A stretch of 64,000 nucleotides of DNA from Gammaproteobacteria bacterium (lineage in GTDB: Bacteria > Gemmatimonadota > Gemmatimonadetes > Longimicrobiales > Gaopeijiaceae): positions 1-64,000 of the forward strand of contig JAPPJO010000038.1 in NCBI GenBank assembly GCA_028820325.1, read 5' to 3'. Within the stretch, counting starts at the first letter, position 1. Each line of letters starts with the position of its first letter. Shown here in pieces: positions 1 through 8,304 of this stretch. Under the pieces are notes generated by a model. It searched no databases, had not been told where the DNA came from, and worked only from the letters and a program-made list of their open reading frames with translations. Made by a program: the position numbers and the translations under genes.

Positions 1-232
1 CGTTCGCCAACGTCGATCTACATCCCGGTCAGCAAACATGAACTGATAGGGGAACGACCATAACCGTAAGTGATGTAACCCGAACAAGTCCAACAGATTA
101 CGAAAATCAATCCCATCGAGCCATGTATTCGCCCAGCCGACGATCCGATACTTACCGGCGGCGCGGGGCTCACAGCCTCTCTGGGACGCCCTTCCGGCCG
201 CCAGGAGAACCCCCGCATCGCCGGAGTCCGGA

Positions 233-1219
233 TTGGCTCGAAAGCACGACGAGACCTACAAACTCATCTTCTCCCAAAGAGCGGCGGTCGAGGAACTCAT
301 CCGCAACTTCGCGGGCAAGCGGCTGGCCGACGAACTCGACTTCGATTCACTGGAACCGCTCCCGACCGATCGCATCAGCGGCGGCCTGGTCCAACGCCGA
401 TCGGATTTGCTCTGGAAGGTGCGCTTTCGGGGCGACTGCCTGTACCTGCTGATCCTCCTGGAGTTTCAGTCGGAGAACGACCGCTTCATGGCGCTCCGCA
501 TCCTCACGTACACCTGCCTCACCTACGAGGAGTTGATCCGTCGGGGAGAGGTCAAGCCGGGCAACAAGCTGCCGCCCCTGCTGCCGGTCGCCGTCTACAA
601 CGGCCGGTCGCGCTGGCGGGCCCCCGCGGACATCGCCGAACTCATCGCCCCGGTGAAGAAGCCGCTGGCGCAGTATCTGCCGAGCTTCAGGTATCTCGTG
701 CTGGACTTGCAGCGGATCGGCGAGAAGGACCCCGAGTCGCGGGACCTGGTGACCTCGCTCGGGATAATGGAGCGCGAACCCACGCCGGAGAACCTCGGGC
801 GGGTCATGCAGGGCTTGAAGCGCCGGTTTCGAGGGCCGGAGTTCGCCGAGTTACACCAAGCGCTGGACTCGTGGGTAGCGGGGGCTGCGGAGGCGTGGCA
901 GATTTCCAAAGCGGACCTGGCGGGGATGATGTCGTTGACGGAGGACGAAAAGATGTACGAGAGAGCGAAAGAGTTGAGGGACCGGGTCCACCGCGACGGG
1001 GTGCGGCAGGGCTTGGAGCAGGGCCTTGAGCAGGGCCGCATCAGGGAGCGGGCGCACCTGGTGCGGCGTCTCGCGGCCAGGAAGTTCGGGGCGGAGACGG
1101 CCGAGCGGCTGGCGCGAATCTTGGAAGACATGGCCGAAGCAGATCGGATCGACGAAGTCGTCGCTGCGATCATCGATTGCGACAGCGGAGCGGAGTTGTT
1201 TGCCCGCGTGCGTGCGTAG
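233..1219 (+). CDS. Rpn family PD-(D/E)XK nuclease (recombination-promoting nuclease / YhgA-like)
   Basis: A 328-residue protein. The N-terminus reads HDETYK near residues 5-10, the usual opening of Rpn/YhgA proteins. The nuclease core follows with a conserved Asp around residue 58 (RRSDLLWK) and LLEFQ near residue 76, matching the D...E-x-Q active site of this PD-(D/E)XK family. The C-terminal third has the repeated GLEQGLEQG linker typical of the family and a helical tail. Family members cut DNA and promote RecA-independent recombination; they are often annotated as transposases, but no terminal repeats are visible here. The start is TTG with a GGAG about 8 bases upstream. It sits next to another nuclease-rich block on the opposite strand, which suggests a defence or mobile-type neighbourhood. 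Function in this host is inferred from the family. Confidence 0.85.
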   Translation: MARKHDETYKLIFSQRAAVEELIRNFAGKRLADELDFDSLEPLPTDRISGGLVQRRSDLLWKVRFRGDCLYLLILLEFQSENDRFMALRILTYTCLTYEELIRRGEVKPGNKLPPLLPVAVYNGRSRWRAPADIAELIAPVKKPLAQYLPSFRYLVLDLQRIGEKDPESRDLVTSLGIMEREPTPENLGRVMQGLKRRFRGPEFAELHQALDSWVAGAAEAWQISKADLAGMMSLTEDEKMYERAKELRDRVHRDGVRQGLEQGLEQGRIRERAHLVRRLAARKFGAETAERLARILEDMAEADRIDEVVAAIIDCDSGAELFARVRA

Positions 1220-1369
1220 CACAAGTACACCCGTTCGTTGCGTTCGTTGATGGTGCTGGTGAAGATCCAGCTCTCGGTGGGGGACGAGTGATGGCGCGGG
1301 TACGTGACCGTGACGCCGGCTCGGAGAACTGCCTGGGAAAGGGCGTGTTCGACCGTGCACGGGTTTGGT

Positions 1370-2269
1370 TCAGGGACTGGAGAAAGGTCTGAGATCGTCC
1401 ACCCGTACGAAGGGCTGACCTGTTTCGGCGGCCCGCCGTGCTTTCTCGGCGAGAACGACCGCGAGGTCGAGCCGACCTGACAGGACATCATGGAGATCGA
1501 GCCCATCCATACAGATGACGCTGTTGCCACGCCCGAAGGCAGTTAGCCCATCAGCGGAGAACCCGCTATAGCTCAACAACAGGCCGCGGGACCAGCTCGC
1601 CTTGTCCTCTACCTTGGCGTTGAAGGCACGGAGCGTCGCGGCGTCGACCAGTTCATTTCTCCATCTTGCCTCTAGCAAATAGGTGTCGCCTCCGGAGACG
1701 AAGCTGCCGTCGATTTGCTCGCCCACCAAGCGAAAAGAAGCCCGCGCAGATAACCCATACGCGTCGAACATACCCTTTAGAAACCTCTCGAATGCAAACC
1801 CGCGCTGCTGTGGCTCCAACTTGGACACGTTCAGCAAGCGCTCGGCGAGCAACGAGGCGGTCGCCGCATCAATCTGCGATTGAGCGGGAGCCGCGGAAGC
1901 CGTTTTCGATGCTGGGGGTGTGCCACCGAGCCGTTCAATGATGCGGTAGAACGCGGTCCGTACCCTCTCGTCTAGTTCCGGGTAATCGCGAGTCACGCTG
2001 CTGGTTTCACGGTATTCCCAGAGCGCACTCAGAGTATCGACGACCGTTCGGGGGGGCGCCTGTCGCAAGTAATGGCGTAGGCGTTTTGCCTTGCTTCCGC
2101 CCTGAACTGCCCAACGGGGATGGTCGATATCAACTCGCAGTTCTTCCCGAAAGAACTCGGCGAAGGTTCGATTCGAGAAGTCAAGCACGTAGCCGTCTTC
2201 CATGCCGAAAACTTTGTCGAGTATCGGCATGTCCATGGCGCGGATCTTCGCCTTCGCCCTTCGGGTCAT
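1370..2269 (-). CDS. Mrr-like PD-(D/E)XK restriction endonuclease-type protein
   Basis: A 299-residue protein. I start it at ATG 2269 because this ATG overlaps the stop of the upstream small gene as ATGA; a GTG 30 bases further up is also open. The N-terminal half is helical and unassigned. The C-terminal half fits the Mrr catalytic domain: FAFERFLKGMF is the usual first helix, then an Asp in EQIDGSF, then LLEARW as the E-x-K-type element with Arg in place of Lys. Mrr-like proteins are DNA endonucleases, often restricting modified DNA. It is the last gene of a three-gene overlapping unit that starts with an AbiEi-like protein. A role in defence is inference; the specificity cannot be read from the sequence. 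Confidence 0.75.
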   Translation of the reverse strand: MTRRAKAKIRAMDMPILDKVFGMEDGYVLDFSNRTFAEFFREELRVDIDHPRWAVQGGSKAKRLRHYLRQAPPRTVVDTLSALWEYRETSSVTRDYPELDERVRTAFYRIIERLGGTPPASKTASAAPAQSQIDAATASLLAERLLNVSKLEPQQRGFAFERFLKGMFDAYGLSARASFRLVGEQIDGSFVSGGDTYLLEARWRNELVDAATLRAFNAKVEDKASWSRGLLLSYSGFSADGLTAFGRGNSVICMDGLDLHDVLSGRLDLAVVLAEKARRAAETGQPFVRVDDLRPFSSP

Positions 2270-2508
2270 ATCTGCCTCACGCCAAGTCCTCTCGGCCACG
2301 CGTCAACCTGTCCGAAGGCATCCTGCTGCCACTGATTCACGGTGCGATTGCCAAGCAAATGGGTACCCTCCACGAACTCTCTGACGCTTGTCGGTCCGAA
2401 GTCCTCGATGCTTCTGAACTTCCCCGCGATCAAGTGGTAGCCTTCCCGGGCCGTGCGGTCACCGTAATCGCGGGCGGACTGGGGCTCCGTTACAGCCACG
2501 GAAAACAC
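2266..2508 (-). CDS. Small unknown protein between AbiEi-like and Mrr-like genes
   Basis: An 80-residue open frame with a GTG start that overlaps the end of the AbiEi-like gene by 19 bases; its stop overlaps the start of the Mrr-like gene as ATGA. A second GTG three codons later is equally possible. The sequence is rich in charged and aromatic residues (YHLIAGKF, DFGPTSVREFVEG, NQWQQDAFGQVDAW) and has no signal peptide or membrane segment. I do not recognise it. It could be a genuine small component of the trio, or the surviving C-terminal part of a larger toxin gene such as an AbiEii-type nucleotidyltransferase, but no nucleotidyltransferase motif is present. Tight coupling on both sides argues that it is translated. 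Confidence 0.5.
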   Translation of the reverse strand: MFSVAVTEPQSARDYGDRTAREGYHLIAGKFRSIEDFGPTSVREFVEGTHLLGNRTVNQWQQDAFGQVDAWPRGLGVRQI

Positions 2509-3593
2509 CTCGAAGCCAGGTGCTCAGCCGCCTTACGATCTCGGTCGCTGCCTGGCCAGAGGTCGAGGTACGTGATGATCGGACTGGTGCAAAAAATGCC
2601 CGGCGCCGGCTGAGCCGCGTCCTCGAACAGACTCTCATCGCGCGGGATGGTCACGGTGACATTGGCTCCTCGCTCGACATGAGTGAGCTTCAGCGCCTCC
2701 TTCAGTTTCCGGGCGCCGGGTTCGTCGGCGTAGAAGCTGTGGGTGCCGCTCCTGGCGAAGGGCGCGAACCATTGCGCAGCCGAGTGTGACGACAGAATCG
2801 CGCGCGGACGACCTGGTTTCGCGTTCAGTTTTCCCGACAGCTGGCTGGAGAGTTGTTCGCCGTGGACGAGCGTGTATCTGCTAATGGTGCGGCCGGCTGG
2901 CTTGCGGTATTCCTCGCGCCAAGTCCGTAGTAACGCGTCCGGCCGGACGAGTTTGACTCCGTTCGTCGCCTTCTCGATCCATTCCCGTGCGAGTAGGGCT
3001 TTGCGAACGTTGCTCACATGGCCGAGGCTAACGTTGGCCGCTTCAGCCAGCTCGACGACGCGCCAGGCGCGGGCGGGCTCGCGAAGGAGCACCCGGAGGA
3101 TGGCGGCCGCCTTCGGGGCGAAGACCGACCTCAGCGCGCGCGTTTCTGCTCTGGGCCGGTCTGCGACAGCCCGATCGATGTAGACATGATCGAATGCGAG
3201 GTGAGCGTTGCCGACCAGATCCAGATAGGCAACATCGTGATCCAGGCAGATCGACCGGGACTCGGGAGACAGGTAGGGACTTACGAGCATGGGAATCCAC
3301 CGTCGGTGGGAATCGTCGTAAGCGTACTGACCAACATGAGCCAGGTATCCCTTGAGTTGGTAGACCGCGGACCGGACGAATCGGGGAGCACCGTTCCGCT
3401 TGACGTCGATGACGAGTACATAGGTGTGATCACCGTGTTCGAACTCGATACGCCCGTCGACGGGATGGCCGCTCCCGGGCAGTTGGTCGCGAACCGCACT
3501 GGTGGCCTTCAGGTGGGGGACATGCCCGAGCAGGTCACCGACGGCGCTCAGGGCGGCGGCCGCCAAGTCGTTTACTGGAGTTGATGTTTTCAT
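2490..3593 (-). CDS. AbiEi-like antitoxin/regulator with PD-(D/E)XK-like and winged-helix domains
   Basis: A 367-residue protein. Residues about 45-120 resemble a nuclease-like fold, with VIDVKRNG as a D-x-K-type element followed by AVYQLKGYL. A winged helix follows around residues 165-215 (RVVELAEAANVSLGHVSNVRKAL). The C-terminal part, ending in YLDLWPGSDRDRKAAEHL, is the pattern seen at the end of type IV toxin-antitoxin AbiEi-family proteins. AbiEi proteins repress their own operon and neutralise an AbiEii nucleotidyltransferase toxin; no such toxin gene follows here. Instead a short unknown and an Mrr-like nuclease are overlapped onto it. A good promoter lies just upstream at 3603-3630. 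The family call is by pattern; the pairing is the unusual part. Confidence 0.65.
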   Translation of the reverse strand: MKTSTPVNDLAAAALSAVGDLLGHVPHLKATSAVRDQLPGSGHPVDGRIEFEHGDHTYVLVIDVKRNGAPRFVRSAVYQLKGYLAHVGQYAYDDSHRRWIPMLVSPYLSPESRSICLDHDVAYLDLVGNAHLAFDHVYIDRAVADRPRAETRALRSVFAPKAAAILRVLLREPARAWRVVELAEAANVSLGHVSNVRKALLAREWIEKATNGVKLVRPDALLRTWREEYRKPAGRTISRYTLVHGEQLSSQLSGKLNAKPGRPRAILSSHSAAQWFAPFARSGTHSFYADEPGARKLKEALKLTHVERGANVTVTIPRDESLFEDAAQPAPGIFCTSPIITYLDLWPGSDRDRKAAEHLASRCFPWL

Positions 3594-3602
3594 CGTGCGC
3601 TG

Positions 3603-3630
3603 AAATTACGGGTTATGGTGAAAATGTCAA
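3603..3630 (-). promoter_or_regulatory. Promoter of the AbiEi-like trio
   Basis: Reading the minus strand, a consensus TTGACA (3630-3625) is followed after 16 bases by TAATTT (3608-3603). The ATG at 3593 comes 9 bases after the -10, so the transcript would be leaderless or nearly so; no Shine-Dalgarno is present. Seen directly; use in vivo is inference. Confidence 0.55.
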
Positions 3631-3764
3631 CCCTCCTGCTCGAGTTCGGCGACGTCCTGCGAGAGCGTCCACCGTCATCGGCGTCCGGTGTTCGTTGCAA
3701 GCCGCCCGCCCTCCCCAACGCCTCCCGGTGGCCGACTCCCGACGGCAACCTCATATTTCCCCGC

Positions 3765-4814
3765 ATGAAACCTCGACCAACCGCCAAATCGTCCCTCCAG
3801 GCGCAAGCCGCAGCCCCTCCGCGCAACCGCAAGCCCCGGTCCGCACCCACGCTCCCCCGCCTGCTCGCCGCTGCGTTCGTCCTGCTGGCCTCCGCCGCGT
3901 GTTCATCCGGCGGGGACGACGCCGCCTTCCCAAGCCGCCCCATCGAAATCGTCTCCTGGGCGACCCCCGGAGGCCCCTCGGACCTCCTCTCGCGGGCGCT
4001 GGCCGATGCGGCGCCGCCGCACTTCGACGGGCAGCGCGTGACCGTGATGACCCGGCAGGGCGGGGCGGGGGCCGCAGGCATGCAGTACATGCAGGGCCGC
4101 GCGGGGGACCCCCACGTGCTCGGCGTGTTCACGGCGAGCGGGACGGTGAACATGGCGACGGGGCGGATCCCGTTCGCCCCGGAGGACTTCACGCCCATCC
4201 TCCGCATCCAGATCGATCCCTTCCTCGTCGCGGTGCGGGACGACAGCCCTTTCGGCACGCTGGGAGACCTGTTCGAGGCCGCCCACGCCCGGCCCGGCGA
4301 GGTGTCGGTGTCCGGGTTCGGCGCGGCGTCGGCCCATTTCCTCGGCTTCGCCCGGTTGCGGGCGGTGGCGGGAGATCCGGATATCCGCTGGATCGCCTAC
4401 GAGGGCTCGGCCGACGCGGTGGTCGCGGCGCTCGGCGGCCACACCGACGCGGCGCACACGAACTACAACATCGTGCGCGAGCACCTGCGCGCGGGGACGA
4501 TGCGCGTGCTGGGGACCGCGATGCCCGTCGAGGCGCTCCCGGACACCCCGAGCTACGCGGACCAGGGGTACGATCTCCAGCCCGTCCACTGGCGGGGAGT
4601 GGTGGGACCGCCGGGGCTGGATGCCGGGACGCGGGCCGACATCCGCGCCCGCCTAATGGCCGCGATCGACGATCCGGGGTTCCGGGAGTACATGGAGCGC
4701 GCCGCCCTCGAGTTCGCGACGATGGAGGATGCGGACGCGTTCGGGGCCTGGATGGCGGAGGAAGTCACGACGAGCCGGGACCTGCTGCGACGGCTGGGAT
4801 TCCTGGATGGGTAG
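3765..4814 (+). CDS. tctC: Tripartite tricarboxylate transporter substrate-binding lipoprotein (TctC family)
   Basis: A 349-residue binding protein for a TctCBA-type secondary importer. ATG 3765 is chosen because it places a short basic N-region before a hydrophobic stretch ending in the lipobox ASAAC near residue 31; the open frame extends 50 codons further upstream but reads unlike a signal peptide. The mature part begins PSRPIEIVSWATPGGPSD, the hallmark of TctC/Bug proteins, and keeps GGAGAAGM and the C-terminal VGPPGL element. Bug-type proteins bind carboxylates such as citrate or related di- and tricarboxylates outside the inner membrane. The stop overlaps the tctB start by 8 bases. The substrate may be a methylcitrate-like or aconitate-like acid given the PrpD gene downstream (inference). 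Confidence 0.9.
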   Translation: MKPRPTAKSSLQAQAAAPPRNRKPRSAPTLPRLLAAAFVLLASAACSSGGDDAAFPSRPIEIVSWATPGGPSDLLSRALADAAPPHFDGQRVTVMTRQGGAGAAGMQYMQGRAGDPHVLGVFTASGTVNMATGRIPFAPEDFTPILRIQIDPFLVAVRDDSPFGTLGDLFEAAHARPGEVSVSGFGAASAHFLGFARLRAVAGDPDIRWIAYEGSADAVVAALGGHTDAAHTNYNIVREHLRAGTMRVLGTAMPVEALPDTPSYADQGYDLQPVHWRGVVGPPGLDAGTRADIRARLMAAIDDPGFREYMERAALEFATMEDADAFGAWMAEEVTTSRDLLRRLGFLDG

Positions 4815-5394
4815 CCGTTCCGCGCGCGCAAGCCTGCCGCGACGCCTCCTGACGGAGACGGTGCTGCTCGCCGCCATCGGAGCCGCGGTCCTGCTCGACT
4901 CGCGCGGTTATCCCCCTTCGCTGACCGAGGGCGCCCCGGGCCCGGCCTTCTTCCCCCGGCTGCTCGCGGTGCTCCTCATCGCCTGCGCGGCCTGGCTCGC
5001 GGTCCGAGCGTGGCGCGGCGCGGGGGAGGGAGGCTCGGGCGGCGGATCCGCCGGCGCATCGGGCGGCGAATCCCGCGCAGCACGTTCCCGCGGAAACTCC
5101 GGCGCGGCGCGTTCCCGCGGAAACGTTGCCTCGGACTCTGCCGCGGGCTCGGGCGTCAGAAGCCGAATCCCGCGCTTGGGAGTCTGGATCGCCGTCGGGT
5201 GGATCGCCGCCTTCCTCCTCGTGTGGCCGCGGCTCGGAACCGTCCTCTCGGTGCCGCTCCTCGTCGTCGGTCTCATGTGGCTGACGGGCGAGCGTTCGTG
5301 GCGGACGATGGTCTCGGTGCCGCTCGCCTTTGCCGGGTTCATCTACCTCGTGTTCATGGTGCTGCTCGGCGTGCCGCTGCCGGCCGGGTTCTGA
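4807..5394 (+). CDS. tctB: Tripartite tricarboxylate transporter small membrane subunit (TctB family)
   Basis: A 195-residue, four-helix membrane protein. The start ATG at 4807 lies within the end of tctC. Helix 1 is LLTETVLLAAIGAAVLL, followed by the TctB pattern GPAFFPRLLAVLL, then two C-terminal helices (IAVGWIAAFLLVWPRLG and AFAGFIYLVFMVLLGV). Between helices 2 and 3 sits an unusual low-complexity linker rich in Gly, Ser, Ala and Arg with an internal repeat of ARSRGN. TctB assists the large subunit TctA in the inner membrane. The linker is longer than in typical TctB proteins. No Shine-Dalgarno is needed because of coupling to tctC. Confidence 0.85.
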   Translation: MGSRSARASLPRRLLTETVLLAAIGAAVLLDSRGYPPSLTEGAPGPAFFPRLLAVLLIACAAWLAVRAWRGAGEGGSGGGSAGASGGESRAARSRGNSGAARSRGNVASDSAAGSGVRSRIPRLGVWIAVGWIAAFLLVWPRLGTVLSVPLLVVGLMWLTGERSWRTMVSVPLAFAGFIYLVFMVLLGVPLPAGF

Positions 5395-5410
5395 CCGGGC
5401 GACGCGGGGC

Positions 5411-6907
5411 GTGACGGCCTTCCTCGACGGTCTCCTGACGGCGCTCCAGCCGGGGAACCTCGCCGCGCTGCTGGCGGGCAGCCTGCTCGGGGTGTTCGCG
5501 GGGGCGATGCCAGGGCTGAGCTCGACGGTGGGACTCGCGCTCGTCCTCCCGGTCACCTTCGCGCTCGACCCGACGCCGGCGCTCCTGATGATGGTCTCGA
5601 TCTACATGGCGGCGGAGTACGGGGGATCGATCACGGCGATCGCGATCGGGGTTCCAGGCAGTTCGCCCGCGCTCGCGACGACCTTCGACGGCTACGCCAT
5701 GACGCGCCGGGGCGAGGCGGGGCGCGCGCTGGGGATCTCCCTCTTCTCGTCCATGAGCGGGGGGCTCCTGGGGACGATTCTCCTCGTGCTGGCGCTCGGG
5801 CCGCTCTCGCGGGCGGCGATCGCCTTCGGGCCGGCGGAGTACTTCGGGCTCGGCGTGTTCGGCCTGTCGATCGTCGCGAACCTCGTGGGAAGGGATCCTC
5901 TGAAGGGGATCATCAGCGCGCTGCTGGGACTCGTGTTCTTCATCGTCGGGCTGGACGTGCTCACGGGGGCGCCAAGGCTCACGCTGGGCACGAACATGCT
6001 CATGGACGGGCTCGGGCTGGTGCCGATGCTGATCGGCTTCTTCGCCATCGCCGAGGCACTGAAGGCGGTGGCCGGCGGACGCGAGGCGACGGCGCCCGGG
6101 GCCGGCATCACGGGGGCGCTGCCCAAGGCCCGCGAGCTGTTCGGGCTCTGGCGCACGATTCTGCGCGGGTCGGCGATCGGCGGAGTGATCGGAGCCATTC
6201 CCGGCGCCGGGGCGACGATCGCCTCGATCGTGGCGTGGAACGAGGAGCGGCGCGTCTCGAAGGACCGGGAGCGGTTCGGGACGGGAGTGCCGGCCGGCAT
6301 CGCGGCGCCCGAGGCGGCGAACAACTCCTGCGTGGGCGCCGCCATGATCCCCCTTCTCGCGCTGGGGATTCCGGGGTCGGCCAGCGCCGCCGTGCTGCTC
6401 GGGGGCCTCACTGTGCAGGGCGTCGCCCCGGGCCCGCTGCTGATGGCCGAGCGCGCCGAACTTGTCTACGCGCTCTACGCCGGGTTCCTGGTGGCGGTGC
6501 TGCTCATGCTGGCCGTTGGCCGCCTCGGGATCCCGCTGTGGACGCGCGTCGTGCGGCTGCGGCCGTCGATCCTGATGCCGCTGGTCGTCGCCATCTCGCT
6601 CGTGGGCGTCTTCGCCCTGCGCGGGAACGCAGCCGACGCCTGGGTGGCCCTCTTCTTCGGGGTCGTCGGCTTCGCCATGCTGCGCGCCGGGTATCCGCTG
6701 GCGCCAGCCGTGCTCGGCCTCATCCTCGGTCCCATGATCGAGACCAACTATCGGCGGGCTCTCACGCTGTCTTCGGGCTCGCACACGATCTTCCTCGAGA
6801 GTCCGATCGGCCTGGTGCTGCTCGCGCTGGCGGTGGTCAGCTTCGCGGCCCCGGCGATCAGGAACCGTCTCGTTTCCGGAAAACGACAAGCAAAGGAGCA
6901 AGAGTGA
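5411..6907 (+). CDS. tctA: Tripartite tricarboxylate transporter large permease (TctA family)
   Basis: A 498-residue polytopic membrane protein, normal length for TctA. I take GTG 5411 as start because it begins the conserved first segment (AFLDGLLTALQPGNLAALLAGSLLGVFAGAMPGL). The family signature motifs are present: GAMPGLSSTVG near residue 35, the GGSITAIAIGVPGSP-like loop near residue 75, and the second-half repeat GAIPGAGATIASIVAW plus GIPGSASAAVLLGG. These two GxPG repeats line the substrate path in family models. It carries a carboxylate across the inner membrane with a cation gradient, using the lipoprotein encoded by tctC. Its stop overlaps the next start as GTGA, tying transport to the PrpD-type enzyme. 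Confidence 0.92.
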   Translation: MTAFLDGLLTALQPGNLAALLAGSLLGVFAGAMPGLSSTVGLALVLPVTFALDPTPALLMMVSIYMAAEYGGSITAIAIGVPGSSPALATTFDGYAMTRRGEAGRALGISLFSSMSGGLLGTILLVLALGPLSRAAIAFGPAEYFGLGVFGLSIVANLVGRDPLKGIISALLGLVFFIVGLDVLTGAPRLTLGTNMLMDGLGLVPMLIGFFAIAEALKAVAGGREATAPGAGITGALPKARELFGLWRTILRGSAIGGVIGAIPGAGATIASIVAWNEERRVSKDRERFGTGVPAGIAAPEAANNSCVGAAMIPLLALGIPGSASAAVLLGGLTVQGVAPGPLLMAERAELVYALYAGFLVAVLLMLAVGRLGIPLWTRVVRLRPSILMPLVVAISLVGVFALRGNAADAWVALFFGVVGFAMLRAGYPLAPAVLGLILGPMIETNYRRALTLSSGSHTIFLESPIGLVLLALAVVSFAAPAIRNRLVSGKRQAKEQE

Positions 6908-8304
6908 GCGCGACACGCGCGGTCATCGACTTCATCCTCGAAACGAACATCGCGGACTTCCCGGAGCGGCTGCTGAGCGAGGGTCGGCGCTGCGTGCTGG
7001 ACGGCACGGGCGTGATCCTCGCCGGGTCCACGGATGCCTGCTCCCGCATCGTGCAGGACCAGATCGCGGCGCAGGGGGGGCATGCCGAGGCGACCATCTT
7101 CGGGCTGCCGGACACCCGTGCCCCGGCCCCGCTCGCGGCGCGCGCCAACGGCACGGCGGGCCACGCGATGGACTTCGACGACACGCAGCTCTCGAACGCC
7201 CCCGACCGCATCTTCGGGCTCCTCACGCACCCCACGGTGGCGCCGCTGTCGGCGGGCTACGCGATGGCGGAACGGGTCGGAGCCACGGGCGCCGAGTTCC
7301 TGGAGGCGTTCCTCATCGGCTTCGAGGTGGAGTGCAAGATCGCCGAGGCGATCGATCCGAGGCACTACGGGGAAGGGTTCCACTCGACCGCGACCATCGG
7401 CACGCTCGGGGCCTGCGCGACGGCCGCCAGGCTGGCCGGGCTGGAGGCGGACGAGCTCGCCATGGCGCTCGGCATCGCGGCGAGCCTCTCGTCGGGGATC
7501 CGGCTCGGCTTCGGCACCATGACCAAGCCGCTCCACGCCGGGCGCGCTGCCGAGAACGGCATCGTGGCGGTCGAACTCGCGGCGCGCGGCTTCACGGCCG
7601 GGAACGATGCGCTGGAGGCGCCGTGGGGCTTCTTCCGCGTGTTCGGCGGCGGCTTCGAGCCCGAACGGCTGGTCGGCGCCCTCGGCGCGCCCTACACCCT
7701 GCTCGACCCCGGCGTGTCCGTGAAGCCCTTCCCCTCGGGAAGCCTCGGCCACCCCAGCATGGCCGCCATGCTCGAACTCGTAACTGGGCACGACCTCGCA
7801 CCGGACGACATCGCCGGCATCACCTTCCGCGCCGGCCACAACATCCTGAAACCGCTCAGGTATCCTGTCCCCACCAACGAGCTGGAGGCGAAGTTCTGCA
7901 TCCCCTTCGTCCTCTCGAGCATCGTCCTCCGGCGCCGGGCCGGAATCCGCGAGTTCCACGACGACTTCGTCCTCTCCGAGGAGGCGGCGGACATGATGCG
8001 CCGGGTGACGGTCCGGTTCGACGAGGCCATCGACGCGCGCGGCTACGACCGCATGCGCAGCGCCATCGACGTCCACCTCCGTGACGGCACCGAACTCCAC
8101 ACCGAGGCGGACACGTATCCCGGCGGCCCGGAGCGGCCCCTGAGCCGGGAGGAACTGCACGCGAAGTTCCGCGACTGCGCGAGCCTCGTGATGGACGATG
8201 TGGGCATTGATGGGGCGCTAGAAACGCTCGAGCGCGTGGACGAGCTGGGGGACATCGGGGAGTTGGTGCGTACTACCGTTCACGCCTCCGGTACCGGCCC
8301 ATGA
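6904..8304 (+). CDS. MmgE/PrpD family protein
   Basis: A 466-residue member of the family that includes 2-methylcitrate dehydratase PrpD, cis-aconitate decarboxylase and iminodisuccinate epimerase. GTG 6904 overlaps the tctA stop and has a GGAG 6 bases upstream. Family features visible are RRCVLDGTGVILAGS at the N-terminus, ARANGTAGHAMDFDDT near residue 85 (the conserved His-Asp-x-Asp-Asp substrate-site region), FHSTATIGTLGACATAARL near residue 160, and TKPLHAGRAAENG near residue 205. The cytosolic enzyme probably acts on the acid brought in by the transporter just upstream, so the four genes form an uptake-and-conversion unit. Which reaction it performs cannot be decided from sequence. Its 3' end overlaps the convergent serine hydrolase gene by 32 bases. 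Confidence 0.88.
   Translation: MSATRAVIDFILETNIADFPERLLSEGRRCVLDGTGVILAGSTDACSRIVQDQIAAQGGHAEATIFGLPDTRAPAPLAARANGTAGHAMDFDDTQLSNAPDRIFGLLTHPTVAPLSAGYAMAERVGATGAEFLEAFLIGFEVECKIAEAIDPRHYGEGFHSTATIGTLGACATAARLAGLEADELAMALGIAASLSSGIRLGFGTMTKPLHAGRAAENGIVAVELAARGFTAGNDALEAPWGFFRVFGGGFEPERLVGALGAPYTLLDPGVSVKPFPSGSLGHPSMAAMLELVTGHDLAPDDIAGITFRAGHNILKPLRYPVPTNELEAKFCIPFVLSSIVLRRRAGIREFHDDFVLSEEAADMMRRVTVRFDEAIDARGYDRMRSAIDVHLRDGTELHTEADTYPGGPERPLSREELHAKFRDCASLVMDDVGIDGALETLERVDELGDIGELVRTTVHASGTGP

Noticed and set aside
1..232. Coding sequence at the left edge
   Set aside because: Short frames on both strands are Arg/Pro/Ser-rich with no motif or ribosome site; I see nothing supportable.
233..1219. 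Insertion sequence, because Rpn proteins are often annotated as transposases
   Set aside because: No terminal inverted repeats or target duplications are visible around it, and the nuclease motifs are not those of DDE transposases.
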